In this document: positions 14,685 through 29,077 of the stretch, piece by piece
Numbering within the stretch: the stretch's first letter is position 1
Layout: the number at the start of each line of letters is the position of its first letter
Source: Litomosoides sigmodontis
Taxonomy: Eukaryota > Nematoda > Chromadorea > Rhabditida > Onchocercidae
Length of the DNA stretch: 64,000 nucleotides
Direction: 5' to 3'
Assembly (NCBI GenBank): GCA_963070105.1
Contig: OY718803.1
Span: 8,041,823-8,105,822, forward strand
Position numbers and translations under genes: made by a program
The notes under the pieces: model-generated
Seen by the model: only the letters and a program-made list of their open reading frames with translations
Databases searched by the model: none
Told to the model about the DNA's origin: nothing

Positions 14685-15794
14685 GTGATAATATGGAACC
14701 GGTTTGTAGCAGAGAATCAGCTTTACGGAACATGTTCCATTCTTTCTTTATGCAACGCAACGCGATGCAACGATGGGTGAATGGCGGTGGCGCATTGCTG
14801 GGGCGGAAAGATGTGATGTTACATTTTCTCTCAACAATTCAAAATTTATTCATCCATGTATCGTCTAATATTTAATGTCGCTTAAGCGGTTGGGGTTGTC
14901 GTGAAAGAGGTGAACTTTGCCGACATTGTTAAAATTATTATTTTTCAATTCTTTTTCTAATTTCTGATCAAATTCTGTATATTTTCAATAAAAGAAAAGA
15001 AAAATTGCTGGAAATAGATCGTAGATCAGTCTGATCCCATCAACTGCTGCACTTCAACTACTGCACTGATAAAGTCTTCGACGGATGAACTAATCACCTT
15101 CTGCAGTGCCGTGTGAGTTAACCGATGGAAGCAACTACTCCGCGCCCCACATCAAATGTTCAGCTGACCGCGTTGACCGATGCATACACTTATACTTGAC
15201 TTGTATTCCGAGAGAGAGAGAGAGAGAGGGAGAGAAATAGAGAAATGAAGCAGTGTAGTTGGATAGAATTATTAGATATAATTGATTTAGGATGAGAAGA
15301 AATTTATTAATAAGTCACTTTGTCTCACATGAAGAAGGAGGGGGAGAGAGAGAGAGGGAAAGGGAGTGAGGAGAGTGGTTGCGGAAAGGTACGGCGTTGT
15401 GTCGCAGGTGGATGGATGTTTCTCTCTCTCAGACGTTTCATCGAATTCTCTCTCTTTCCTGGGGCAGCCACTTGTAACGCCAATAGTTTTACATATTTCT
15501 TCCAAACATTCTTACCAATGAAATCTCCCCTTTATGTACTTCCTTTTTCGCATTTCAATTAATTATCGATTTTATTATCCATAAATTACTACTTCTTCTT
15601 TGGTCAAATATTAGAAATTGCTGATAATCGTTACTACTGCTTACTATTAATTACTGTTAATTTGTTACTATTGCTATTTATTGCTATTTACTGATGACTG
15701 CTATCATTATTTGTTATTATTTATTATTATTCGTTGTAATTATTATGTATGATTATTATTATATTACTGTTATTTATTTATTGCCATTTACTTG

Positions 15795-16515
15795 TTATTA
15801 TTTATTTATTATTATTTATTTATTATTATTTATTTATTATTATTTATTTATTATTATTTATTTATTATTATTTATTTATTATTATTTATTTATTATTATT
15901 TATTTATTATTATTTATTTATTATTATTTATTTATTATTATTTATTTATTATTATTTATTTATTATTATTTATTTATTATTGTTTATTTATTATTATTTG
16001 TTTATTATTATTTATTTATTATTATTTATTTATTATTATTTATTTATTATTATTTATTTATTATTATTTATTTATTATTATTTATTTATTATTATTTATT
16101 TATTATTATTTATTTATTATTATTTATTTATTATTATTTATTTATTATTATTTATTTATTATTATTTATTTATTATTATTTATTTATTATTATTTATTTA
16201 TTATTATTTATTTATTATTATTTATTTATTATTATTTATTTATTATTATTTATTTATTATTATTTATTTATTATTATTTATTTATTATTATCTATTTATT
16301 ATTATTTATTTATTATTATTTATTTATTATTATTTATTTATTATTATTTATTTATTATTATTTATTTATTATTATTTATTTATTATTATTTATTTATTAT
16401 TATTTATTTATTATTATTTATTTATTATTATTTATTTATTATTATTTATTTATTATTATTTATTTATTATTTATTTATTATTATTTATTTATTATTATTT
16501 ATTTATTATTATTTA
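15795..16515 (+). repeat. 14-bp AT-only minisatellite, about 50 units
   Basis: A nearly perfect tandem array of the unit TTTATTTATTATTA. Because 14 is not a multiple of 3, the protein frames repeat every 14 residues, and all three plus-strand frames stay open for about 1 kb because TAA, TAG and TGA never arise. A few substitutions (C or G at about 15,982, 16,000 and 16,292) and unit-length changes after 16,460 are visible. It is not coding. Confidence 0.97.
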
Positions 16516-16815
<300 letters not shown>

Positions 16816-17173
16816 TTCATTGCTATTTATAATAATTACAGCTATTATTATTATTATTAGTGTTGTTGTTGTTGTTGTTACCATTAGGGTGGATACTACG
16901 ATAGTTGTTGTTATTATTATTACTGCTTGCTATAGCATTGCTATTAAATGATTTGTTGATGCTAGCTGGTGCTGTAAGCTTAAATTATGAAGAAGTGAGT
17001 GAGTGTAATGAGATAAGTTGGGATGAATTAGCCGAGCAACTTGCTAAAGCGCTCCTGCAATGCTTGTGTTGTTTTAAGATTTGAGGGAATTCACAGTTTA
17101 TTATAGTTGCTTGTGACATGCGTAAGGTCGAATTACAGGTAAGCCAAGCGTGCTTTGCTTCATTCCTTCCAAG

Positions 17174-17903
17174 AACGAGCAGACTTAGTCGTCTCCCGCA
17201 CTTCATGCTCATATTTGAATTTAAATTCCTCCATCACGTCTCGCATAATTGATTTCCCTCTACGCGATTATTGCAACGAATATTTCTCAGATGCAAATGT
17301 CTTCATTCAATTTAAGTCTTTTATGTTTCAAGGTAAACAAATGGAACGCTTAAAGAAATTTTGTAATGACATTGTTGGTAATGAAATTGACTACTCGCAG
17401 TTCGAAACAAGGTACTTTTTAGCATCCTTATTTCACATGCTTGTAGCTTAGCTTGCTGAATTTCAGAAAAAAAAAGAAAAAATTGGGAGCACAGCGGTTA
17501 GCATAGCATATAGTTCCTACTACTCTATTCATGGTTCATGCCAGCTTTTCGGCTCTTTCCGTTTTGCGAAATGAGTGGGGAAATGCGGTAACTCCTCGGA
17601 GTGGCCTGCGAGACAATTTGAGGGCAATTCGAGAAAAGTGCTCGTTGAAAAATGCGGAAAGCACGTAATACACGCACGGCGAGAGAATGAAATTTCAGGA
17701 ATGGCGATACTGACATTATTGTTTTCCGTGAGAAATCTTCGAAGTTCATGCTATTTGGGACGAATATTCACGTCGTGTTGGGCGCAACGATCGCTGCAAC
17801 AATTGGTTTAATGGTGACAATCACATTTTGTGTTATATATACGTTTTATCATCAGCGAGGACAGGGAAGAAATTACTTCATTGATCACCTTGAACTAGGC
17901 TAG
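17174..17903 (+). CDS. 3' exons of an unrecognised single-pass membrane protein
   Basis: I do not recognise this protein. Three exons join in phase: about 17,174-17,411 (start uncertain), 17,545-17,664 and 17,699-17,903 (stop TAG). The predicted part has spaced cysteines (DYCNEYF, KKFCNDI, EKCSLKN) and an N-glycosylation site (NSS). One strong membrane segment (VVLGATIAATIGLMVTITFC) follows, then a short tail ending DHLELG. This fits a type I membrane protein with an extracellular N-terminus. Weak points: the last intron would be only 34 nt, and the exon upstream of 17,174 was not found (an excellent donor, CAG|GTAAGC, exists at 17,138/17,139 but I could not phase it). Treat it as a hypothesis. 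Confidence 0.42.
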
Positions 17904-18257
17904 TACCACGCTCCTCCTCTTTCTCTCCCTTCCTTCTTTGCTATCTTAGGCGTTCGCTGTCAACAAAAGAGAAGTTGTCAACCATAATTTTGTCAGTTTT
18001 TGCAAATTCATTTCAAGAAATTATTCTGCTTGTTTCATTGAACTGCCTTGAAATGCAGCAGGTACAGAAATATGAAAAAATAGGCTAGGAGAAAGAGAAA
18101 AACAGTGAAGTGTAGAGAAGCTATAACGATGATAATAGTAATGATAACAACAGTAGTACTGCTAATAATAATAGCGGTACTTATTATAATCGTAATTTTA
18201 ATTAAAATAACTACTGGTAGCTATTGGTTGTGCTAATAATAATAATAGTGATAATAA

Positions 18258-18877
<620 letters not shown>

Positions 18878-18997
18878 CTTTAGTATATGTTGTTATTGAT
18901 GAATTAAAAATTTTCTTTCTATGTTTTGGAAACTCACCTTAGAGTGCGTTCTAGTTTGCACGTTTCACTTTGATTTAGTGTGAATTTTTGATTTTAG

Positions 18998-19578
18998 TAG
19001 ATTTGATATTTGCGCTATTCTTCGGGTTGCCGTGCCATTATTTACTATTTTACGGGATTCACCGGGAAAATAAAAGATATCTGACACCATTTCTCATCTT
19101 CTACTGCACCAATTTTGTCCTCAACGTCATTTTTTCGTCGATCACCGTTATTGCTACCATAATGGATGCTCGCAAATTGCTTCGCGGCCAAGTGTTTTAC
19201 GATTTCGGTTGGATTCTTTTCCAGGTAACCTGATTTATCCATACTTATACTTATATATATGTGTTAATTAATTAATTATGCTTACGAATTTGTTCCGGTT
19301 TTTTCAGGCATTACTAGCGAACACAAGCATATCATGCTTAGGTGTGTTTTGCGTTTGCTGTGAATTCTCAAATGCTAGAAAAAATAATTAAATTAAACGA
19401 GTATTTTGATTAAATTCTGTTGCAGCTTGGTTTTACAATAGCTCAAGGTTTCGCTATTTATTTGGTTTTACGATGTAAAAAATATTTGAACGCTAAAGAA
19501 CATTGGAAGAAAATTTCGAGCCAAGTAATCATTTTGTTAACACTAGCGGTATCGTTATTATCAGTACAGTTATCATGA
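18998..19578 (+). CDS. multi-span membrane protein, family not certain, 5' exon missing
   Basis: Exon 18,998-19,224 and exon 19,426-19,578 join in phase. Three hydrophobic segments are seen: DLIFALFFGLPCHYLLFYGI; FLIFYCTNFVLNVIFSS; and one across the junction, WILFQ + LGFTIAQGFAIYLVL. A charged stretch (KKYLNAKEHWKK) follows. Read through to the TGA at 19,576, a fourth hydrophobic stretch (VIILLTLAVSLLSVQ) is added, giving a tetraspan plan like LAPTM4- or DUF7027-type nematode proteins; that family call is inference only. The exon starts in mid-codon and has no early in-frame ATG, so a first exon is missing upstream, perhaps beyond the (AAT)n array. An alternative exon at 19,307 (ALLANTSISCL) would give a different short C-terminus. 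Confidence 0.5.
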
Positions 19579-21269
19579 CCGGTATCATCAAAACAAGATT
19601 ATTATTTTTGTCACAACTATCATTGTTAAGGGATAGTTTGCATTTTTTTGACAAATGTATGAAATATCTTCTTGTCATATCATTCATTTCACAAGGTTAG
19701 TCTGCATTTGACAAGAATATAAGGCAAATAGAACTGATCACCTCTCTGGGAGTGGAGGGCAATTTAAATAGAAATTGAGAATTGATTGGATGTTATCATG
19801 ATTGATTAGATCACTAGTGATAAGTGAACTTTCAGAGAACAAATAGCACCGATCATTCGATCATTGCTGATGGTGTGGTGGCGGATTCCTCTGTTCTTGG
19901 CATCTAAAAAAAAAAAACGCCTAACGCAATTTTCCTTCTGTTTTCCGCACGATGATATCTAAGTGTCTGTCGTTAATGCTCCCTGATAATTAATTGTATG
20001 TAGAAAATCTCTTGCGATTGTACATTTGTGAAAATTTCGAATTTTGAGGGAAGAGATGATGATGATGAATTAGGCTGATTGCATGTAAGCAACACACTTT
20101 ATTCTGTCTTATGAAAATGATAATGTTTTTTTTTATTAAAAAAAGAAAAACATTTTGAGAATTCCCACACTAATAATCGCATTTACCACTCTTTCCTAAA
20201 AACGTGATGATAAAGCACGTTTTCCGGAAACTAGTTCAGTTTTGAAGCAATTTAACAGGAATAACTCATTGGAAATATCATTTAAAAGAAAAGCAAATCG
20301 ATTCGAATCAAAAACTGAGAATTAAATGATCGAAGAAATGGATGTGAGCGAACATTGTGAATTGAAATTGCTTGCGTAAGAGATGAAACAATTTTAACTG
20401 TTAAAATTTTCGTCATTTTCACTCATTTGCTGGGTTATTCATCACAGAACTGTTCACTGACTACTATTTACTCGGCGCAAAATGCTACTGAAACACCGCC
20501 TGACAAATGAAAGGGAGGAAAAAAGGGCGAAAAATATTTCTTTGCATCATTCCAATCTTCACTTTCCATTTCTTTTTTTCAACTTACATTTCATAACAAA
20601 AGGAAAGAAAAAAAAAGTTTTGTCCGCTCGCACTGTAGTAATTCAGTTATTCTATAAAGTAATTTTTCACAGGTAATTTTTAAAGATTTATATTTTTCTA
20701 AAATATTTCATAAAGCGAAAAACTGTGAGAGGATCGCCTAAATTTTATGACCAATGAAGATCTGCTATTTTTTTTTTTTGCTACCTGAAAGCTATAAATC
20801 ATTTGGTACTCGTAACGATAGATGCTCTGTTGCGATCTGCTAAAGCAGTAATCTGTCAGCGGAACTACATCAGAGATTTCTGGAAACATTTAACCTACTA
20901 ATCCTGAAATCCAGAATTTTCGGTTAATTAGTCCGCGTGGATGTGCACGACTAAACTTCTCATCAATCACAACGTATACTTTTTCAAATGCTTCAAATAG
21001 AGGAAACACTATCTTACTCAGGTTTCCCGAAGGGAATGTATCAAGGATCACCGCCGTCTTTCTACAGCGGTACGGATAGCTCGGAATACACCAAGCACTG
21101 AACACTAACCGTTGTATTTATGGATAAGTGAGAAGAGAGGAAGGAAAAGTGGAGAGTAAAAAAAAATATTGGTAATTGAAAACAGATAATCGGAAATATT
21201 TTATTTTTCGAAAAGTAACACAACAGCCAATCAATAACACACTGTGTACTTTTAGATTTTTCCACAATT

Positions 21270-21270
<1 letters not shown>

Positions 21271-21304
<34 letters not shown>

Positions 21305-21345
21305 TCCGACTTTCTCTCCTCGTCCTCCTCCTCTCTCTCTCTCTT
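21271..21345 (+). repeat. (CT)n microsatellite
   Basis: CT-rich tract of about 75 bp: pure CT at 21,271-21,302, then CT mixed with CCT and CGT units. Confidence 0.93.
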
Positions 21346-22297
21346 TCTGTCAACAAAATTTCATGTGAGTTTTTGTCTTACCAAAGAAGACTAGAAATTT
21401 TTTAAGAAATTAATAAATGATTCTTGAAACAGTTTTTTTTTTGCAAATGCATTTCACATCCACCGGTCATACCTACTGGTTACATATACCGGAATGTTAA
21501 ACGAGTAGATTAAACGGAATTGCTCGATCGGTTCCACGAATTGAAAGCGTTTTTTTTTTGCAAAAGATATCGGAGATATAATTATGAAGTGACACTACAG
21601 ATAGGATAGCCAAAATATGTCCTTTTTTCCACTGCCTAATTTTTATCGATAAAAAAATAAAATAGAAATCGGTTAATCAAATGTGCTTCTTATTCATTTC
21701 CACGTTCACACGTGAACACCCACGCACGCATCCTCATACCCATCTCTTTGCTAACAAATTTCACAGTAATTTATTTTTTAATCGAATATTTAGTGACGGA
21801 AAGGAGGTGAAGCGTGGAAAATGAATTCATTGTATGCGTGCAATTATCATCCTACACCGACCTGTTCGCTATTTAACGCATTCCTAATAATAACGGTTCG
21901 CAAACAATCGTTTCTTCCTCTCTCACATCTTACTCATTACGGGCAATCAACCAATTCAATTACACCTATTTCATTCAGATTTTCCTATCTTCTACTCCTA
22001 GAAAGGTTGAATTTCTCAGTTTTCTTCTCCGTCAAACTTAGCCTTTCGTACGTGGAATATTCAATTTCAATTCAAATTTTGTGCCAGTTTCTTCATTTAC
22101 ACTGATATCACAAAAATACCTCAAATTTTTTCAGAAAAGTGCCCAATACTCTTCCATTATTTTTGCAATTCCTTCAGCAATTTTATCATTAATCGAAATT
22201 TAAATTGGCGCCATTTTCGTCAAATGTACCAGCTTTCTTGCCGGACGCGAAGTGTAAGGCATTTCCTGCTTGCATCCCACCGAAGATCTCTGCGTGC

Positions 22298-22299
22298 AC

Positions 22300-22343
<44 letters not shown>

Positions 22344-22415
22344 GTGCGTGTGCGTGCGTTTGTGCGTGTGTATGTTTGTACGTGTATGTATGTATATGTT
22401 ACGTATGTATGCGTG
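22298..22415 (+). repeat. compound (AT)n-(GT)n array
   Basis: About 20 bp of AT is followed by about 100 bp of GT with GCGT and ATGT variants. The frames that overlap it are low-complexity artefacts. Confidence 0.94.
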
Positions 22416-23021
22416 TTGAGCGAGCAGCATGATCTTTTTCACTTACTTTTCTAACATTGCCAAATACGGTATCTTCGTGTACGTGTTTTTTTTTTCACTT
22501 TACCGATATTTACAATTAACATGATTAAGCGTTTACAATTAGCACTGAACCTTTTTTATTATGCTTACGTTAGGGAAGGAAAATAATTAAATAAATTGCA
22601 GTTAATCGAATGTTACTTCCGCTTACTGTTTTCTTCACTCTCATTTGCTGCTTTGCTTCATTTCCGTTTGCTGTTTATTGTCGCGAAACTATTCAGTTAC
22701 TTTTCCGGAATTAAAAGAGACGCTTGGAATAATTTTTATGCGTTAGTCAAGTTTTGCACTATTTAAACTGATTACATCTCACTGTGCTTAGAACAATTTT
22801 GAATATGCAAACAGTGTGGTTTTCTAACAAGTGGTGGTTGTTAAATTTGTAACTACAATTTGTATGCTGTAATGTGTTATAGAAATTCTTTGTTTTAGCA
22901 ATGGATACTATTTGACGTGAAAATCATGAAATCTGACTTTTTTTTTAGAGAGAAAAGAAGCTGAATTTGTGAGAACATTGGTTCTATTTTGCGGGTTTTT
23001 AAATTTAATTTTTAGACAAGA

Positions 23022-26000
23022 ATGCCACTGATGGTACTGGATCCATTTGACGGTTTATTGGCACTTGCTCGGCATACACCAATACCAACATTGAATAGTT
23101 ATATTATTATCAGTGTACTTCTAACCATCGGATCTGCTTTTTATGCTAAGTTAACGTTTACAAAAGATGAGGCATGTATTTGATAGTTGTGGTTAACTCT
23201 TTCCTAAAAAAATTGATTTTTTAAATCATTTTTATAGAACTGTCCATTACCCTTGCTCAGATTTGTTATAACTCTGTTTGACATGACATAAGTGAACTTC
23301 TTATTGTTTCAAAAGTTTTTCATTTCTCGTTCGAAGAAAGAATATTAAAATTTGTATTTTTCAGGTTGAAAGTCGCTTAGGAGTTATCAGTGAAACTTTT
23401 CGAAAGATTGATCATGCGAATGCCTTAGTCACATCTTCATACTTCCAACAGTTTTGTTATATACTACTTCATCCTACTTTTGGATGGGTGAATTATTGAT
23501 TTTTAAATTCTTTCTAATTTAATCGTTATGCTATTTATTACATCTTGTTTGAGCATATTCTTTTCCATTAAACTGTCTCAGAATGTCTGAATTTTTTATT
23601 GCCACATGTAGTATGTAGTAGTGTACAATGTTCTCAAGCACTTTTTCATGAAGTATTTACCGACATGAAGTATGTTTTTATACTGGGAAGGTCAAGCGGA
23701 GTTCTTTTGCATTCCGACTTCGTGCATACCAAATATTTATTGATAACATAGCATTTTGCTTTGCAATGGAGGATAACTTCGTTTTTCAATAGCACGATAT
23801 AAAATCTAGCTTCACTTGATCTCTGCAGAAAAAGATTCCTTTCATAGTAGTGTTTAATTGGTAGTGTTTAATTTTCATGTATGTTTCACGTAGTAGCCCT
23901 TTTTCAGGTTTTTATCAATATGTTTTGTGCAACCTTAGCATTAATTGCGAAATTAGTAACGCATATGACGGTTGGGAAGCTGGGAGTCCAGGTATGCTTT
24001 GTTTTCCTTTTTTGTATTTATTGTTTATGAGTAATTCATGAGTATTTGATTTCAAAAATAATATTTAAGAGCTCGTGACAGGTGTAACCAGTCTAATATG
24101 TTTGACGTGTGGTCATATTTTAATGTGACAGCGATAGCTTATGATAAAAATATATGCTGTATTGATGACAGAAGGATAATTTCAACTTTGAAGTGATATT
24201 AGATGATTGATTTCTACTTCTACTTCATTTTTAGGAATCAGTACTTCTACGTGATCGGTTGTGCAATTTCTTGCTTTACAAAGCAGTGTTTTTGTTTGGC
24301 GTATTGAATAGTGTTGTGCATGAAGAAATTATTGCATGGATCTTATGGTTTGCGTTACTTGCATCTGTAGCTGCTTTGCAAAGCATTATCGCTTACAAGT
24401 TAAAATATGTAAGGTTCTTTACAATTTTAGGTGAAACCGTAGTAGAGTTTTAAATGTGTCTAAATGTTTGTCACAACAGAAAGTGTGCGAGGTTCAGATT
24501 CTTTTAATGACTTCTGCTTCGGTAACATCTGCTGTCATCATCGGTTATTATTGCTTTAAAGTAAAGATGAAAGTCCAGTGAAGTGACTGTTATTAACTTT
24601 TAGAAGTTGGTGGAACTTAATTCTTAAAAAAAAAATAGATTTCCTAAAATTTTGAAGCTTATCCCACGTATTATGTTGCGGATTAAAATATAACAGCGGC
24701 TCTTAATATATTCTTTCCAAGAGGTTGTTGGCATCAATCTAATTACATTGAAATTTATAGCTGATTTCATCAGTACCCCCAAGAAGAGTTATACTTCGTA
24801 TTATGGGATTGGCCTTTTTTCTGCTGTTGATATCAGCCACATTTGTTTCTTCTGCATTCATCGCTTTTCGTTTATTTTCAGTTAGCATCGCTTTATTTAT
24901 TCTTGCTGATGTAAGTTGTTCTCTTTTATTTACAAGATATTTGTATTGCTTTGGAAGCACTTATTACATTTTCATTGATGCTTCATTTCTTAAAATTTAT
25001 TAATAAATCGCTTCCTCGTTTCTGTTCATATTATCGTCTTCTCTATGATTGCTTAAACGTTATTGACATTAAATTTGTCGGAAAAAAGGAAGATTGAATT
25101 CCAAATATTTTCGTCAATTATTTTTTTCAGGCTATTAAGTCGTTATTAAGAAGTGTTTACGTAATATTCAAATCTGCACTTCTGATGGATAACGTATCGA
25201 TCTACTTGCCATCCATCAATCTTACAACTTTAACGTATTATGTAGAATTTTTGCATGATCTTGCTATTGATTGTATCGATTTGCTGCATTACACTCATAT
25301 GCTGGCACGTGTTTATCTTTATTCTATGTATCAATTTTTGCTTATTTCCTCAACATCGGTATCTACTAGTGAAGCTTTGTCAGCAAGCACTAGTTTCTTT
25401 CTAATTATTTGAAAGTTTTGAGTATAAATACTATTTAACGTTTTCCATATCTACTCTCTCTTTTTTATTTTTTTATTTCTAAAAAGTCTCTGAGATATTT
25501 ATTAATATATATTTCAAGTCTTCATCCAAATCTGTGCTGTAGCGGTTGTTTATGTAACTGCCACATTTTAGTGTGATGAACTTCTAAATTTCAGATGTAT
25601 TCACAGGTTGTATTAAGCATGGCATGCATTGTGATTTCTATGCAATTGCGATCATTCTATAAATCATTTATTGGTCGTATCGAACGGCATATCAAATATA
25701 AGCGTATTTGCAAACATATCGATATTCAGTGAGTTTTTTTTTCTGTGTGTCGTTCTCTTATGTTTTATTTAAAATAATTTTAACTCTTATTTGTTTTTAC
25801 TCTACAAGTATTCCGTTGTGTTGAACTTTATTGGATAGTATTACAGCTGCAATGATAGCAGCTTTGCATTTCACATTTTGTCTAACCGCTTGATAGCTGG
25901 TTAAATCTTTTTCCTTTTGTGAAAGATGGTGCTATGCAGCAAGTTTAGATCATTGCTATCTGGAAGTATTTGTAGTTTCTAAATTTTAAGTTTAATTGGA

Positions 26001-27718
26001 GGAAAAATTCCCCTCCTTGAACCGATCGCATGACTGACTTGTGATCGTGACTTAAGCTGCATGTTTTTCTCGCTAATAAGAAAGCCTCATGAATCGAACG
26101 GAATAATTTTTCAGTTATCAAAAAGCGACACAAATTGAACTGAATAATCTAAAAGATTGGTGCGCAATATGCTGGGAGCAAATGTACAGTGCTCGAAAGC
26201 TCCCTTGCAACCATTTTTTCCATGAATGGTATTTATGTTCTGTTTCAAAAAATGAATGAGTATAAGTTTATATCAGAGTTTGGAGAAACTCTCAAGATTT
26301 ACCATCGATAATGCAAAATTCATGGGCTAGAAGTAGATTGTTTCGAGAAACTGAAGAAATTGAGTCATTAGTACTGCTTCAAGTTATTCACCAATGTTTG
26401 AAAATTAGTTTCATTTTATATCTCAAGTAGTTGATGGTAGCAGCTTTAATATTTTCAAGCATTTTATGTTCTCTTGAAGACGAAAAGCTTTTATGAGCTG
26501 TATCATTATTCAGGTGTTTACAAAGTTGGTTAGAGCAGGATAGCTCGTGTCCAACTTGTCGGCTAGCACTTCCATCTTCGAGTAATTCGGCAGTTACAGA
26601 AGATACACAAGAACGGTTGCGAGCTCCAACAATGCAGCCCTTTAGTCATGTCTTTCACTTTAGTGGTACTCGTTACGCACGCTGGTTACCATCATTTTCT
26701 GTTGAATTATCGCATAATGTCACACCTGATTTTTTCAATCGTAATAGGTTATTTTTTACTTTCTAATTTTATTGAAAAAAAGAAATTCCATTTTTATTGA
26801 GCTGCAGCATATACAGGCAATGACAAGTCAAACAAACCATGTTTAGTAGTTGATATGATAAACTTCGAAATTTTTGAAGTCTACTGTTTGACTTGCATTG
26901 TGCTACGGTCGGTTCTATAACACTATGCTCGACAAAAGAGCAAAAAGTCGAGGCGTTTTTGTACTTCATGCCTAGCATTAACCAAAACTTCATCTATATT
27001 TCAAAAAAAGAACTTTTATTGCAGATTTGGAAGCGCAACGAATTCACAGTTGATTTCTTCCGCTGAACAAATCCGAGAAATGTTTCCACAGCTCGAAATG
27101 GCGGCAATTTTAGAGGACTTACGCGAAAGTGGTTCAGTACAGGCGACCGTGGAAAATATTCTTGAGAACCGATTTCGGCATCGAAATGTCGCACTTGTAA
27201 AATTTTTTTATCTATTGAGGGTTTTTTTTTTTTTAAAAAAAGTGTAGTTTTCTGATGAAAATATGAATTGGTTCATATGAGTTATATCTATTCTAGGATT
27301 CAGGCGAGGAAATTTGGAATGCAGAGGATGTGCCTTCATCTTCTAGCTCTTCAACGGAATCATCGGGTGAATACGAAGAAACTTTAACACCATCAGAGCC
27401 TTGTCTTAACTCCTGTTCGGTAGAGCATCGAGACATGTTTTTGCGAAGAAAAGATATACTTATTCAGCACCATCGAAAGTAATTTTTCCCTTTTTTGAAT
27501 AAAATGGTATAGCCGGTTTACATTTTTTGATCGTTTATTTCATACTAGCTTGTAAGTTAATTGAAAGAGTGAAGTTTTAGACATATGTTTTACCGCTGTA
27601 GAATTGTTTCAGAAAGTATATTGCATCCCATCGAGGTAAAGATCTTCGAAATATCTATGGAAAAGATGTTCCAAATACGTCAGATCCAGATTCGTTTAGG
27701 CAAAGAGGGAAAACATAA
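23022..27718 (+). CDS. AMFR: gp78/AMFR-type ER membrane E3 ubiquitin ligase
   Basis: ER-associated-degradation ubiquitin ligase, homologous to human AMFR/gp78. Exons: 23022-23171, 23365-23487, 23908-23991, 24235-24408, 24761-24910, 25131-25310, 25595-25728, 26115-26228, 26514-26747, 27025-27196, 27297-27478, 27613-27718; all phases agree and give 600 residues (human 643). N-terminal half: multiple membrane segments (e.g. NSVVHEEIIAWILWFALLAS). RING-H2 at about 348-385: CAIC, LPCNHFFHEWC, CPTC. CUE domain at about 457-498, with the MFPQ motif. A C-terminal DMFLRRKDILIQHHRKK stretch matches the p97/VCP-binding (VIM) helix of gp78. A splice acceptor (TTTTTAG) sits 6 nt before the ATG, suggesting trans-splicing. 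Intron 1 appears to begin with GC (GAG|GCATGT); no in-frame GT alternative fits. Family assignment is very secure. Confidence 0.96.
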
Positions 27719-29077
27719 TTCATGAACACTGTGGTATTATTAGTTATGTTTCCTGTTATAGAATTCAGGCATTATTTAGATATTTTTCATGTTATTTTTC
27801 AAATATTTCTCGATCTCATTTTTAATGTGTTTTTTCCAAATGTGCTAGAAGTCAACATGAAATTTAAACGAAATACCACTTTCGATATTATAGTATGTGG
27901 TTAGAGTAGTAACACGCATGCGGAAGTGTTACCGAAGAAATCATAACCGAAACTTTCTGTTCCTGCTTTTTCAGTTGGTTTTTTCCTTTTTTTGAATTAC
28001 AAAATGGAACTTTAATTCCTTTTATGTAATTCAAAATTTGACAAATTTGCAACAAGTTAATTGCAGATAGACAAATCGATATCAAGATATCTATTTTCTG
28101 GTAATATTTCGGGTTTTTTCAGATTTGTGGAGACTGTTTTAATTATAAAATTGTTGTGGCTGGAGAACTGAACACTAAGTTAAGAAATATTTTTGGGATT
28201 ATCCTTTTCTTCAAAGATTTTTTGATAGCATGTAATTCCTTAATTTCTTTTTCAAACTGATTGGGATATATATGCATCGAGAGCAATATAATATTTCTAG
28301 TAAGTTTGATAAATGGGCCAATGTTTATCATGTTTCTTATGGATTTGTTTACAAGTTGTGTACATATTCATTATGTGTTTTATATACATCATTATCTAAT
28401 TACACGTACTGATATTTATGCATGAAATCTATGCTCTAGACGTCAAGTATTAAAGAAAATATTCATTTCCTTGTATTTATGATTATATATGTATTCATAT
28501 GTATAATGTGTGTGTGTGTGTGGGAGTGTAGGTGCATTTCTGCAACTGTTGTGACAGATACCATTATTCGTGTTGTGTGCGGATTTGTTTCTATCTCCTC
28601 TTTTTATGTGTAATATTGTGTAAAGGGTTGGCTCAAATGAATTAGATGCTCGGAATAATTTTTTAAATGTTGGAATCAAGAAAATAAAGGTGTCATTAAT
28701 TTGAAAGTCATATCTTCAATTCGCAAACATCGGCAAGTCAGTGCGAAACTCCAGTTTCGCTTCATTGAATTAATAGTGATGATAATATTAAATTGAATAC
28801 AGAAAGGGCTGGGATGTTTGTGCATACATTCGTATTTGTTTCTCATATAGTTAAATAAATTTTTTTAAGGAGCTTTTGAATGCGAAGAATTGTTGCTAGC
28901 AATCTCATCTGTTTTCAGATATGAAATGTTGAGGGTCAAACCTCTGCGCTTCACTTTCATCGTTGAAGTAAACCTTCCAAATTTACTTAGGAAACAGACC
29001 AGAAAAGACCGATCAAACAACGGCTAATGAGAAGACTGGCAATCATTTACTGTTTACCATTCTTTCCGTTCATTCAC
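27719..29077. other. gp78 3' flank, no gene recognised
   Basis: AT-rich 3' sequence with a short GT run near 28,510-28,521 and an AATAAA at 28,682 that could serve for polyadenylation. Two other AATAAA-like sites (near 28,854 and 29,165) are present. No exon recognised. Confidence 0.6.

Larger units (their letters stand above)
19579..23015. other. intergenic, no gene recognised
   Basis: Two simple repeats are present (21,271-21,345 and 22,298-22,415). Short open frames at 20.5-22.1 kb on both strands show no family signature or credible splice structure. The final bases (TTTTTAG at 23,009-23,015) act as splice acceptor for the gp78 gene. Confidence 0.65.

Noticed and set aside
20698..21105. 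Two adjoining minus-strand frames with ordinary protein-like composition
   Set aside because: No recognised family, no convincing start or splice structure.
24480..24580. Hydrophobic cassette exon between gp78 exons 4 and 5
   Set aside because: It looked like an extra membrane segment (VIIGYYCF), but from the real acceptor the phase-0 frame runs into a stop, and exon 4 to exon 5 aligns directly with the human protein.
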